Shown one piece after another: positions 1 to 8,086 of a stretch of DNA of 64,000 nucleotides. The first letter of the stretch is position 1, and the number at the start of each line of letters is the position of its first letter. The notes below the pieces were generated by a model. That model was not told the origin of the DNA and ran no database searches. It saw only the letters and a program-made list of their open reading frames with translations. The stretch is from JBKEAJ01 sp047974415 (GTDB taxonomy: Bacteria > Bacteroidota > Bacteroidia > Bacteroidales > Prolixibacteraceae): contig JBKECH010000002.1 in the NCBI GenBank assembly GCA_047974415.1, positions 1 to 64,000 of the forward strand. The letters run 5' to 3'. A program made the translations under genes and the position numbers.

Positions 1-1
1 C

Positions 2-82
2 AGGCTCTGTGAAGATTATACCGTTCAATTAGAAATTAAGAACAATACTATAGTAGAGCACAATTTACCTTTAAAACTTTAG
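2..82 (+). CDS. possible C-terminal end of an unidentified CDS entering from the left edge
   Basis: From base 2 one frame stays open for 26 codons and stops with TAG at 80-82. The translation begins RLCEDYTVQLEIKNN and continues mixed and hydrophilic, like a real C-terminus. The start lies outside the window and no family can be named. The stretch is short enough to be chance. Confidence 0.35.
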   Translation, partial: RLCEDYTVQLEIKNNTIVEHNLPLKL

Positions 83-105
83 CGGACACTAATAATTTCA
101 GGCTT

Positions 106-349
106 TATGTCGAATGTGGTGGGTAGACTTTAATGGAAAATAGAAAAAGTATTCGAATTGCAACACAAAAGAGCATTTTGGCGTAACGTTTCTTTAAAAA
201 GTTTTATCTTGGTAGAGGGTGTATCAAGCGCTTTCTTCGAAAAGTTTTGGCTTGATAGAGGGTGTATCAAGTGTTTTCTTCGAAAAGTTTTGGCTTGGTA
301 GGCCTAATGATTTTTTAGTTTCCAAATCTCACCCACTCTATTCGACATA
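106..349. mobile_element. MITE-like inverted-repeat element, family 2
   Basis: TATGTCGAATGTGGTGGG at 106-123 is matched in inverted orientation by CCCACTCTATTCGACATA at 332-349 (15 of 18 positions). The enclosed 244 bp has no convincing ORF and both ends begin with TA, as expected for a TA-targeting non-autonomous element. An internal 43-bp tandem repeat lies inside. No other copy was seen in this window, so mobility is inferred from the termini alone. Confidence 0.4.
209..300. repeat. 43-bp tandem repeat, two copies plus partial
   Basis: Two near-identical 43-bp units lie at 209-251 and 252-294, each running from TTGrTAGAGGGTGTATCAAG to AAAAGTTTTGGC. A third copy is cut off after about 6 bp. 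The array lies inside the inverted-repeat element at 106-349 and is not in a gene. Confidence 0.8.
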
Positions 350-455
350 GAACCTAATTTCAATTATATCTTGACCAAGACCTTGGAAAATGATTTGGCA
401 ACCTTGATAGGCGGATTATAATCCATCTTAGTTGAGCTATAATAAATAAATAAAA

Positions 456-482
456 TCGCCGTGTACAAATTATACACAGCGA
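456..482 (-). terminator. terminator of the rplM-rpsI-rpsB-tsf operon
   Basis: An inverted repeat (TCGC-GTGTA against TACAC-GCGA, one mismatch, 7-nt loop) lies about 65 nt downstream of the tsf stop. On the minus strand it is followed by TTTTATTTATTT, as in an intrinsic terminator. A second imperfect hairpin (GAGGC...GCCTC, 494-519) lies between it and tsf. Confidence 0.65.
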
Positions 483-547
483 CTTTAGCTTGGGAGGCAA
501 GGGATAGCACCTTAGCCTCTATTAGTTTATGACGTTCGACCTGTTTT

Positions 548-1369
548 CTAGTCTAAAGACACACGTTTCATGCCTGTAACTGTAAGGGCGTTGTCTACGC
601 TCTTAAGGTATTGTTGAACAGTTGATTTGTTATCCTTGATGAAAGGCTGATTTACGAGAGTACTTTCCTTAAGGAACTTTTTAACGGCTCCTTGTGCTAT
701 TTGGTCTAGCATTGCTTCGGGCTTTCCTTCTTGACGAAATTTTTCTTTAGCTATTTCAAGCTCATTGTCAAGAATGTTCTGAGGCACTCCAGATTCATCG
801 ATGGCAACAGGGCTCATTGCCGCAACTTGCATCGCAATATCCCTAGCTACCTGATTGTCTATAACCTTATTAAAACCAGCGAGAGTTGCAAGTTTGTTGC
901 CTGGATGGATGTAAGACACCACACACTCTGTATCAACACATTCGTATGCAGAAAGCTCAATTTTCTCACCAATCACCCCTGTTTTCTCAGTAACAATCTC
1001 GGCGATGGTGTGAGCTCCGATTTTAAGAGCATTAAGCTCGTCGAGGTTTGTAGCCTTGTTTTTTATTCCGATTTCCAATACTTCCTTTGTAAAGGCGACG
1101 AAATCTTCGTTCATTGCCACAAAGTCGGTTTCGCAATTTAGAGCAACAATAGCTCCGAAAGTTCCTTCTGCATTTGTTGCTGATAGTACAGCTCCTTCCG
1201 AAGCATCCCTATCGGCACGTTTCATTGCTACAGCCTTTCCTTTTTCGCGGATGATTTTTATCGCTTCGTCAAAATCGCCATTTGCCTCTGTCAGTGCTTT
1301 TTTGCAGTCCATCATGCCGGCTCCTGTTGCTTTGCGCAACTTCATTACGTCTGATGCGGATATAGTCAT
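548..1369 (-). CDS. tsf: translation elongation factor Ts
   Basis: EF-Ts is the guanine nucleotide exchange factor that regenerates EF-Tu-GTP in the cytoplasm. The 273-residue product begins with the UBA-like N-terminal module (LRKATGAGMMDCKKALTEANGD). The conserved TDFVA motif (NCETDFVAMN) follows near residue 80, and then the dimerisation region. Length is normal for the family. It is the last gene of the operon rplM-rpsI-rpsB-tsf, 20 nt after rpsB, and is followed by a hairpin terminator. Identity is certain from the N-terminal signature and the conserved rpsB-tsf order. Confidence 0.97.
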   Translation of the reverse strand: MTISASDVMKLRKATGAGMMDCKKALTEANGDFDEAIKIIREKGKAVAMKRADRDASEGAVLSATNAEGTFGAIVALNCETDFVAMNEDFVAFTKEVLEIGIKNKATNLDELNALKIGAHTIAEIVTEKTGVIGEKIELSAYECVDTECVVSYIHPGNKLATLAGFNKVIDNQVARDIAMQVAAMSPVAIDESGVPQNILDNELEIAKEKFRQEGKPEAMLDQIAQGAVKKFLKESTLVNQPFIKDNKSTVQQYLKSVDNALTVTGMKRVSLD

Positions 1370-1389
1370 TTTTTCTTTTTTATTGATGA

Positions 1390-2220
1390 TTAGTTGTTTT
1401 CGCTTTCGTCCTCAGCCTCTACGTTTTCGGTTTTTTTTGCCTTTTCGGCTTTTGCGGCAGATTTTTTTGCTGCTTTGGCTTCTGATTTTAATTCGGACTT
1501 AGCTTCCTTTGTGTCTTCCTTGGCACGTTCATTTTTACGTTCGTTCATGCCCTCTTTTACAGCATCAGCTACTTTGCTAACTATTAGTTTTATAGACTGC
1601 GATGCATCATCGTTTGCCGGAATGACAAAGTCAATACCATTAGGGTCAGAATTAGTGTCGACCATTGCAAACACGGGTATTCCCAAGCGTTTGGCCTCGC
1701 GTACAGCTATTTTTTCTTTCATTACATCCACTACAAATAACGCCGCAGGTAGGCGTGTAAGGTTGGCAATACTTCCTAATATTTTTTCCAACTTAGCTCT
1801 TTGACGGCTGATTTGAAGTTTCTCTCTTTTTGATAGCGACTGCCAACTTGCCTCTTTTTCCATCTTGTCAATGGAATTCATTTTCTTTACAGCCTTGCGA
1901 ATGGTAGGGAAGTTAGTAAGAGTACCTCCTGCCCAACGCTCTGTTACATAAGGCATTTCTGTCTTACTGACAATTTCCGATACTATGTCCTTAGCTTGTT
2001 TTTTTGTAGCAACAAATAGAATTTTGCGTCCCGATTTTGCAATTTGTTTAAGTGCAGAAGCAGCTTCGTCTAGTTTTACTACAGTTTTGTTTAGGTCTAT
2101 GATATGGATGCCATTTTTCTCCATAAAAATGTACGGAGCCATATTTGGATTCCACTTTCTTCTTAGGTGTCCAAAATGAGCACCTGCCTCTAATAACTCT
2201 TTAAAGTTTGTTCTTGACAT
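1390..2220 (-). CDS. rpsB: 30S ribosomal protein S2
   Basis: S2 is a 30S protein bound at the head-body junction that helps recruit S1. The core starts MSRTNFKELLEAGAHFGH and contains the family motifs RKWNPNMAPYIF, FVATKKQA, RWAGGTLTNF and DTNSDP. The open frame extends 10 codons upstream to 2250, but the usual S2 start is the ATG at 2220, giving 276 residues. The last ~50 residues form a lysine/alanine/glutamate-rich tail (KSEAKAAKKSAAKAEKAKK) beyond the S2 fold. Such charged tails are common in Bacteroidota S2. It lies between rpsI and tsf. Confidence 0.96.
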   Translation of the reverse strand: MSRTNFKELLEAGAHFGHLRRKWNPNMAPYIFMEKNGIHIIDLNKTVVKLDEAASALKQIAKSGRKILFVATKKQAKDIVSEIVSKTEMPYVTERWAGGTLTNFPTIRKAVKKMNSIDKMEKEASWQSLSKREKLQISRQRAKLEKILGSIANLTRLPAALFVVDVMKEKIAVREAKRLGIPVFAMVDTNSDPNGIDFVIPANDDASQSIKLIVSKVADAVKEGMNERKNERAKEDTKEAKSELKSEAKAAKKSAAKAEKAKKTENVEAEDESENN

Positions 2221-2318
2221 GTTTTTTTGTTTACGTTCTGTTTGAACCAACCGTCGTGTAGCCTCTTGATGAGAGTCTCGACAGTTTAGATACTAAACAA
2301 GTTTTTATAAATAATAAA

Positions 2319-2705
2319 TTAACGTTTAGAGAATTGGAATTTCTTACGTGCCTTAGGTTGTCCTGGTTTCTTACGTTCAACTTCACGAGAATCGCGAGTC
2401 AAGAAGCCTGCTGCCTTAAGTGCTGGTCTATATTCGGCATCTACCTGTAGAAGTGCCCTTGCAATTGCCAATCTTAATGCCTCGGCCTGTCCATTGATTC
2501 CACCTCCTGTAAGGTTTACTTTAATTTTGTACTGTCCATTTACTTCCACTTCTTCAAGTGGCTGACAAACAACGTACTGAAGAATTCCTAAAGGGAAGTA
2601 CTCTTTGTAGTCTTTGCCGTTAACGGTTATTTCTCCTGCTCCTTCGCTCATGTATATTCTGGCAATGGCAGATTTCCTTCTTCCTATTGTATGTATAGCT
2701 TCCAT
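2319..2705 (-). CDS. rpsI: 30S ribosomal protein S9
   Basis: S9 is a 30S head protein whose C-terminal tail reaches the P-site tRNA. The 128-residue product starts MEAIHTIGRRKSAIARIYM, has the family motif NLTGGGINGQAEALRLAIARAL, and ends with the conserved basic tail (KKPGQPKARKKFQFSKR). It follows rplM with 1 nt between the stop and the ATG, the usual L13-S9 coupling, and precedes rpsB. Length and ends are normal. Confidence 0.97.
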   Translation of the reverse strand: MEAIHTIGRRKSAIARIYMSEGAGEITVNGKDYKEYFPLGILQYVVCQPLEEVEVNGQYKIKVNLTGGGINGQAEALRLAIARALLQVDAEYRPALKAAGFLTRDSREVERKKPGQPKARKKFQFSKR

Positions 2706-2706
2706 C

Positions 2707-3162
2707 TTACTTGTTCACTTTAATTTCGATTACTGTTGGAGTCTGAGCCTCATGTTTGTGTTCTTCTCCTACATACACATGTAATTTCTTGATTACCTGT
2801 CTTGAAAGTTTGTTTTTAGGAAGCATTCCTTTCACGGCTTTCTCGATTAGACGCTCGGGGTACTTAGTAAGGATGTCGCTTGCTGTTTGTACTCGCTGTC
2901 CGCCAGGATAACCCGTATGACGGATATACTTCTTGTCTGCAACCTTATTACCTGTAAGTTTTACTTTCTCACAATTGGTAATGATTACATTGTCTCCACA
3001 ATCAACATGTGGTGTAAAGTTCGGCTTGTGCTTACCTCTCAAAATCATAGCCACTTGGGTGGCTAGGCGTCCTAAAGGAACATCGGTAGCATCAATCTGA
3101 ACCCACTCCTTTTGCACGGTAGCCTTGTTGGCAGATACCGTTGAATAACTTAATGTGTTCAC
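2707..3162 (-). CDS. rplM: 50S ribosomal protein L13
   Basis: L13 is an early-assembling 50S protein. The core (EWVQIDATDVPLGRLATQ, GKHKPNFTPHVDCGDNV, KGMLPKNKLSRQ) is typical. The open frame runs to 3222, but the segment before residue 21 does not look like L13 and overlaps a leader hairpin. The GTG at 3160-3162 gives VNTLSYSTVSANKATV, which matches the usual Bacteroidales start, and is preceded by AAAGAAGTA. I therefore place the start there (151 aa). It is the first gene of the operon; a promoter and a perfect hairpin lie upstream. Confidence 0.93.
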   Translation of the reverse strand: MNTLSYSTVSANKATVQKEWVQIDATDVPLGRLATQVAMILRGKHKPNFTPHVDCGDNVIITNCEKVKLTGNKVADKKYIRHTGYPGGQRVQTASDILTKYPERLIEKAVKGMLPKNKLSRQVIKKLHVYVGEEHKHEAQTPTVIEIKVNK

Positions 3163-3194
3163 TACTTCTTTAAATTTTAAAATTTTACTAACTA

Positions 3195-3220
3195 GATAAC
3201 GAGGTTTAAATCTCGTTATC
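3195..3220 (-). promoter_or_regulatory. hairpin in the rplM operon leader
   Basis: A perfect 9-bp stem, GATAACGAG/CTCGTTATC, with an 8-nt AT-rich loop lies between the predicted transcription start (about 3249) and the GTG of rplM (3162). On the mRNA it ends 32 nt before the start codon. There is no U-run, so it is not a terminator. It is a candidate site for autogenous control by L13 or S9; ribosomal-protein leaders upstream of L13 are known in other phyla. Confidence 0.5.
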
Positions 3221-3255
3221 AATAACTTAAAACAATATTATAATAATCGGGACTG

Positions 3256-3286
3256 CAAAATTACATTCTTTATTCCTAATATACAA
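3256..3286 (-). promoter_or_regulatory. Bacteroidota-type promoter of the rplM operon
   Basis: Read on the minus strand: TTG (3284-3286), 20 nt, then TAATTTTG (3256-3263). This matches the Bacteroidota -33/-7 pattern TTG-N19-21-TAnnTTTG. Transcription would start near 3249 and leave a leader of about 87 nt. Confidence 0.7.
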
Positions 3287-3501
3287 GTGTCTGTAATCTT
3301 TTTGTTGTGATTTTTCATTTACTCTATGTCTGATATTATCCGTGATGGTGCTTTAAACATGGCTGTATAAGACTTCTAGCATCCTTGCTCATTATTAGCA
3401 ACACCTAATGTCGTTTTTATGCAAAAACATTTCTTGTATATCGTTAGTTGTTACGCCACTTATCGCCAATCATAATTCTTTATTATTTACAAGACATATA
3501 C

Positions 3502-3532
3502 TTGCTTTATGTACTTTAAACCCCTACATTTG
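3502..3532 (+). promoter_or_regulatory. promoter of the NagB/PIG-L fusion gene
   Basis: TTG at 3502-3504, 20 nt, then TACATTTG at 3525-3532, a full match to the Bacteroidota promoter pattern, ending 38 nt before the ATG at 3571. An AGGAGG sequence at 3557-3562 precedes the ATG. Such a strong Shine-Dalgarno match is unusual in this phylum. Confidence 0.75.
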
Positions 3533-3570
3533 CCCACTTAAGAATAACAATAAAAAAGGAGGAATCCGAA

Positions 3571-5907
3571 ATGAAAAATTATGCACTATCAAAAGTGGAG
3601 GACGCTTTCGTCAAGGAAAGCGAACAATCTCTTGGAGATGTAAATGTTCCATACGTTCTGGCAGACAACTTCCCTAAGTTGGGACTGTTGGCAGCAATGC
3701 GCTTTATAGAGTGGGTTGCAGAAAATCCGAACGGAGTTATCAGCCTGCCAACAGGCAAAACCCCAGAGTTCTTTATAAAATGGACACAATACATCCTGAA
3801 AAATTGGGATAAAGATAGCGTAGTGGAGATGCGAAACCAATACAATATCGGCAATATCCAAAAACCAAGCCTGTCGGGCTTGCAATTTGTCCAAATTGAT
3901 GAGTTCTACCCGATTAACCCCGAGCAAGCAAACAGTTTCTACAAATACGTTAACAACTACTATATTAAAGGCTTCGGGCTAGACAAAAACAAAGCTCTAC
4001 TTATAAATCCTGACGAGATCCCCCTCGCCGAAGGAAAGTCCTATAAAGAAATATTCCCCGATTTAGATGTTGACTTATCACTAAGATATAGAACTGCACA
4101 AAATAAAGAGGAAGAACTGCAGCAGAAATCAATCCTCATGATTGACGATTGGTGCACACAATACGAAATGAAGATAAGAGAAAAAGGGGGTATTGGCTTC
4201 TTCCTTGGAGGTATAGGTCCCGATGGGCACATAGCTTTCAATGTTAGAGGTAGCGATCATTTCTCAACTACAAGATTAACAAAAACTAACTTCGAAACAC
4301 AGGCGGTTGCTGCGGGCGATTTAGGCGGAATCGAAGTGTCTAGAAAACGCCTTGTTATAACAATCGGATTGGAAACCATAACTTACAACCCTGATGCCGT
4401 AGCGATAGTATTTGCTGCTGGCGAGGCCAAGGCTGGAGTTGTGAAAAATGCAATAGAAGGCGAAATATCAAACGAACACCCTGCTACTGTTCTGTCGAAA
4501 CTTAAGAATGGAAGATTTTACTTAACAAGAGGTGCTGCAAAACTACTTACTGCTGAAATTGATAGGTACTACCAAACTGGTGAATGGACACCCGAGAAAA
4601 CAGAAAGGGCCGTTTTTGAACTTTGTAAAAAACTGGAAAAATACGGAGAACATCTTACTATCGAAGATTTGAAAGGCGATAAATACACAAGCTTGATACC
4701 AAACTTGTCCATGAAAACCGTAGAGGAAGTAATGGATAGAGTGGAAGCTAAGATCGTCAAAGGGTTTACCAAGTCTAAGGAAGAAACCTATTTTCATACA
4801 GGACCTCATCACGACGATATCTTGCTTGGACTGATGCCTATAATTGCTCGCCAACTGAGAGAGCCGTCCAACAAATTCCATTTCTCGGTTCTTACCTCGG
4901 GTTTCACTGCTGTGACTAATAGCTTTGTAATTAGCGCACTTAATGACACACTTCAGTTTATTGCTGATGATAAAATACAAATGCTGAACTACTCAGACTT
5001 TTTTACAGAAGGATATAAGCATAAGTGGGATAAGGATATCTATCACTACTTGACAAATGTCGCTTCGCATGAAGAAAAAGAAAGACGTAGAGGTTTGTCA
5101 CACAGGCTTGTAAGAGATTTGATTACCATTTATGGCTCTAAAAATAGACAGGAACTGATAAATACAATAGACGAAATAATAAGCATATTACAAGCTTCTT
5201 ACGACGGCGAAAAGAACCCTCCTCAAATTCAGAAGCTGAAAGGTATGATTAGAGAGTTCGAAGAAGAATTAGTATGGGCTCACTATGGAGTGCAGGTGGA
5301 AAACGTTAGCCATTTAAGACTAGGGTTTTACCAAGGAGATTTATTTACGGAACAACCCGAGAAATCCCGAGACGTTATTCCTATTCTTGAAAAACTGAGA
5401 GAGCTTAAACCAACAGTGATAAGCCTCGCAATGGATCCCGAAGGAAGTGGTCCCGATACACACTATAAAGTGCTACAAGCTATAGCAATGGCAGTAGAAG
5501 AGTGGGGAAAGGAAACAGACTTGTCAAACTTAAAAATACATGGATACAGAAATGTTTGGTTTAAGTTTCATCCATCAGAGGCAGAGGTCTTTGTACCAGT
5601 ATCGCTAAATACCATGTCTACCACTGATGCTTCGTTTACAAACTGCTATTTAAGTCAGGTAAATGCATCCTTCCCATCTTATATGCACGACGGAAAATTC
5701 AGCTCCTTGGCTCAAAGCATTTGGGTAGAACAACTGGATGCAGTACAGTTGCTACTTGGGAAAGACTATTTCTATATGCATCCTCGCCCTCTTGTAAGGG
5801 CAAGTCATGGAATGCTTTTCTATCGCGAACTTAATGTTCAAGAATTCTTGAACATAGCAAAAGAACTGGAGAAATCTGTCGAGTGTGCTATCGACATAGA
5901 AATATAA
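3571..5907 (+). CDS. fused glucosamine-6-phosphate deaminase-like / PIG-L (LmbE)-like protein
   Basis: Residues ~1-340 are a NagB/6-phosphogluconolactonase-fold domain with SLPTGKTPE (58-66), VQIDEFYPI (~107) and GGIGPDGHIAFN (213-224), the phosphosugar and catalytic signatures of glucosamine-6-phosphate deaminase. Residues ~400-770 resemble PIG-L/LmbE zinc deacetylases, with HTGPHHDDILLG (409-420). The usual zinc motif PHPDDE is here PHHDDI. The 778-residue fusion is about three times a normal NagB; such fusions occur in Bacteroidales. It suggests linked deacetylation and deamination of an amino-sugar substrate, but the second activity is uncertain. The start has a strong SD and a consensus promoter. 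An LD-carboxypeptidase-like gene follows 3 nt after the stop. Confidence 0.88.
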   Translation: MKNYALSKVEDAFVKESEQSLGDVNVPYVLADNFPKLGLLAAMRFIEWVAENPNGVISLPTGKTPEFFIKWTQYILKNWDKDSVVEMRNQYNIGNIQKPSLSGLQFVQIDEFYPINPEQANSFYKYVNNYYIKGFGLDKNKALLINPDEIPLAEGKSYKEIFPDLDVDLSLRYRTAQNKEEELQQKSILMIDDWCTQYEMKIREKGGIGFFLGGIGPDGHIAFNVRGSDHFSTTRLTKTNFETQAVAAGDLGGIEVSRKRLVITIGLETITYNPDAVAIVFAAGEAKAGVVKNAIEGEISNEHPATVLSKLKNGRFYLTRGAAKLLTAEIDRYYQTGEWTPEKTERAVFELCKKLEKYGEHLTIEDLKGDKYTSLIPNLSMKTVEEVMDRVEAKIVKGFTKSKEETYFHTGPHHDDILLGLMPIIARQLREPSNKFHFSVLTSGFTAVTNSFVISALNDTLQFIADDKIQMLNYSDFFTEGYKHKWDKDIYHYLTNVASHEEKERRRGLSHRLVRDLITIYGSKNRQELINTIDEIISILQASYDGEKNPPQIQKLKGMIREFEEELVWAHYGVQVENVSHLRLGFYQGDLFTEQPEKSRDVIPILEKLRELKPTVISLAMDPEGSGPDTHYKVLQAIAMAVEEWGKETDLSNLKIHGYRNVWFKFHPSEAEVFVPVSLNTMSTTDASFTNCYLSQVNASFPSYMHDGKFSSLAQSIWVEQLDAVQLLLGKDYFYMHPRPLVRASHGMLFYRELNVQEFLNIAKELEKSVECAIDIEI

Positions 5908-5910
5908 AAT

Positions 5911-6813
5911 GTGTTCCAAGCAATTGAACCAGAGCCAATAAGTAAAGGTGCAACAATAGGAATAGTTGCACCTGCAAGTGCTATTAGCGAACCACTTGAG
6001 AAATCAATAGAGCTATTGGAAAAGCACGGATTCAAAGTTCAATTGGGAAGACATATATACAAGACTCATCGTAGCTTCTCAGCCTGCGATGAGTCTAGAT
6101 TATCCGACCTACAGTGGGCATTAGACTCGCCAAGTATCGACGCTGTTATATGCGCCAGAGGTGGCTATGGTTGCCAACGAATAATTGACAAACTAGATCT
6201 AAGTTCCTTTAGGAACAAACCTAAATGGATTGTAGGTTTCAGTGATGTTACTGCCCTACACAATTACATCCTTTTGGAGGCTAAAACTTGCACCATTCAT
6301 GGAGCAATGTTGTCGACATTTTTAGAGGAGAGTAGGGAGAGTTGTGATTTAATTCACTTACTAAAACTATTGCAAGGAGAAAGACAAATTTATGAACTTG
6401 CAGGACACAAAATGAACAAAGAAGGCGAGTTCTATGGACAGATGATAGGTGGTAATCTCATGTTGCTTACGACTATGATTGCAACACGCTACAAACCCAA
6501 CCTAAGAGGAAAAATATTGTTTGTGGAAGACATCGGAGAGGATTTGTATAAACTAGATAGAATGATGCAAATTTTGCGCCTAGGAGACTTAAGCAAGATA
6601 GGAGCTTTGGTGTGTGGATACTTTACCAATTGTAAGAAAGGTGAGCCAGCCTTTGCCGAAGATGCCTACTCAGTGATACACAATGTGGTAAAAGAGTATG
6701 AGTTCCCCGTGTGTTATGGTTTTCCATCGGGACACGAACACCCCAACAAGGCATGGATACATGGCAAGAGATATAAATTGGAGGTATCTAAGGAAAAAGT
6801 ATTTCTCAAATAG
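5911..6813 (+). CDS. LD-carboxypeptidase family protein (peptidase S66)
   Basis: Family S66 serine peptidases cleave the L,D-bond of the terminal D-Ala in muropeptide tetrapeptides during peptidoglycan recycling, or act on related substrates. The 300-residue product has the N-terminal KGATIGIVAPASA, the nucleophile region CARGGYGCQRIIDKLD, KWIVGFSDVTALHNYI, and the later region FVEDIGEDLYKLDRMMQ with catalytic Glu, plus a C-terminal GFPSGH. The start is a GTG three bases after the upstream stop; no in-frame ATG lies near it. Pairing with an amino-sugar deaminase/deacetylase points to cell-wall recycling. Confidence 0.9.
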   Translation: MFQAIEPEPISKGATIGIVAPASAISEPLEKSIELLEKHGFKVQLGRHIYKTHRSFSACDESRLSDLQWALDSPSIDAVICARGGYGCQRIIDKLDLSSFRNKPKWIVGFSDVTALHNYILLEAKTCTIHGAMLSTFLEESRESCDLIHLLKLLQGERQIYELAGHKMNKEGEFYGQMIGGNLMLLTTMIATRYKPNLRGKILFVEDIGEDLYKLDRMMQILRLGDLSKIGALVCGYFTNCKKGEPAFAEDAYSVIHNVVKEYEFPVCYGFPSGHEHPNKAWIHGKRYKLEVSKEKVFLK

Positions 6814-7078
6814 TAAATATAGTATCAGTCTCTTATTTTAACCCAGATTATATGCATTGGAACGCCGTAGCGGCGAGTGTATAAAGCTTGATAAGACAAG
6901 GTTTTTGGTGAGTAAAGACGTAATGCATGCATCTGAGTCTAGCAGAGCGTTTGTTTTGAAGATATTGGAGCACCTAGCAGGAAAGCTAATGCATGTTTCA
7001 GGTTTAGGTTGTAAAATTGCTATGCACTTCGTTTTTTTATTGTACTATTGTAGCAAATTAGTGTTATAAAATAAAAGA

Positions 7079-7996
7079 ATGAATCCTTTCGATATAACGA
7101 TACTCGGCAGTAGCGCAGCAGTGCCAACTAGACACAGAGCCTTGTCGTCACAGTTGCTGAACATCAACGGCAAATACTTCTTGATTGATTGTGGAGAGGG
7201 AACACAACTCCAGCTTAAGAAATTTGGAATACATGTGTTAAAGATTGACTGCATTTTTATTTCCCATCTTCATGGCGATCATTTTCTCGGACTTATCGGA
7301 CTTTTATCCACAATTGACATTCTAGGACGGCGTAAGGCTGTAAATGTTTATTGTCCCACAGGTGTTAAAGAATATGTAGAGTTTTACTTGAATCTCTTTG
7401 AAAGTGAGGGGTTTGGATTTAAAGTAAGCTTTGTCGAGCACAACCACAAAAGCCCAGAAATAATTATAGACACTAGCTCGCTAACAGTCCAGAGCATTCC
7501 TCTGAGCCATAGAGTGCCTACTTGTGGTTTTTTTTTCAAAGAGAAGCAAGCGCTCCCAAATATCAGAAAAGAAAAAATAGAGGTTTATAATATACCCATA
7601 AAAGAAATTATCAATATAAAGAAAGGTTCGGACTTTGTTGCCGAGGATGGACGTATTATTGCCAATCACTTGTTGACAAAACCGTCGCCATTGCCACGTA
7701 GCTATGCATATTTTTCCGACACTCGTCCGAATCTTGAGATGGCAAAGCTAATAAGTGATGTGAACGTATTGTATCATGAAGCTACTTTTGGTGAGGAGTT
7801 TAAACAACAGGCGATTAAGACGGGGCATTCCACTGCCAAAGAGGCTGCCGAGATGGCGAAAGTTTGCAGTGCGTCAAGACTTTTTATAGGACATTTCTCT
7901 GCAAGATACAACAAGGTAGAAGGTCTATTAAATGAAGCACGCTCTATTTTTAAAGAGACCTATGCTGTCGAAGATGGGATGAGAATAGAATTGTAG
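7079..7996 (+). CDS. rnz: ribonuclease Z
   Basis: RNase Z is a metallo-beta-lactamase endonuclease that trims the 3' trailer of tRNA precursors. The 305-residue product has ILGSSAAVPTRHR at the start, the zinc motif SHLHGDHFLGL (62-72), the later SDTRP and GHSTAKEAA motifs, and FIGHFSARY near the C-terminus. Length is normal for the short ElaC form. Neither tRNA gene in this window encodes CCA, consistent with a need for RNase Z and CCA addition. The TAG stop (7994-7996) starts a stretch resembling a degenerate repeat-element end. Confidence 0.95.
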   Translation: MNPFDITILGSSAAVPTRHRALSSQLLNINGKYFLIDCGEGTQLQLKKFGIHVLKIDCIFISHLHGDHFLGLIGLLSTIDILGRRKAVNVYCPTGVKEYVEFYLNLFESEGFGFKVSFVEHNHKSPEIIIDTSSLTVQSIPLSHRVPTCGFFFKEKQALPNIRKEKIEVYNIPIKEIINIKKGSDFVAEDGRIIANHLLTKPSPLPRSYAYFSDTRPNLEMAKLISDVNVLYHEATFGEEFKQQAIKTGHSTAKEAAEMAKVCSASRLFIGHFSARYNKVEGLLNEARSIFKETYAVEDGMRIEL

Positions 7997-8086
7997 ATTG
8001 CGAGGTTGTCTGGGAATCTACTATCTCTCAAGCCCCGAAGAGACGGCATTATTAACGCAGGTATAGGACTTTATGGACGGACTTTA
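7994..8086. mobile_element. degenerate MITE-like element (family 1) bridging two convergent stops
   Basis: Bases 8053-8086 read TAACGCAG...GGACTTTATGGACGGACTTTA, clearly the right end of the family also found at 16.6, 24.0 and 63.4 kb. The left part, starting at the TAG of rnz, only loosely matches the family left end (GTCTGGGAATCTACTAT against GTCGGGAGTCTGAACTAT). The stop and last four codons of the flippase gene (KVRP, stop) lie inside the right terminal repeat. Confidence 0.5.

Noticed and set aside
6857..7069. 70-codon ORF between the LD-carboxypeptidase and rnz genes
   Set aside because: No promoter, no recognisable features and unusual composition; probably chance.
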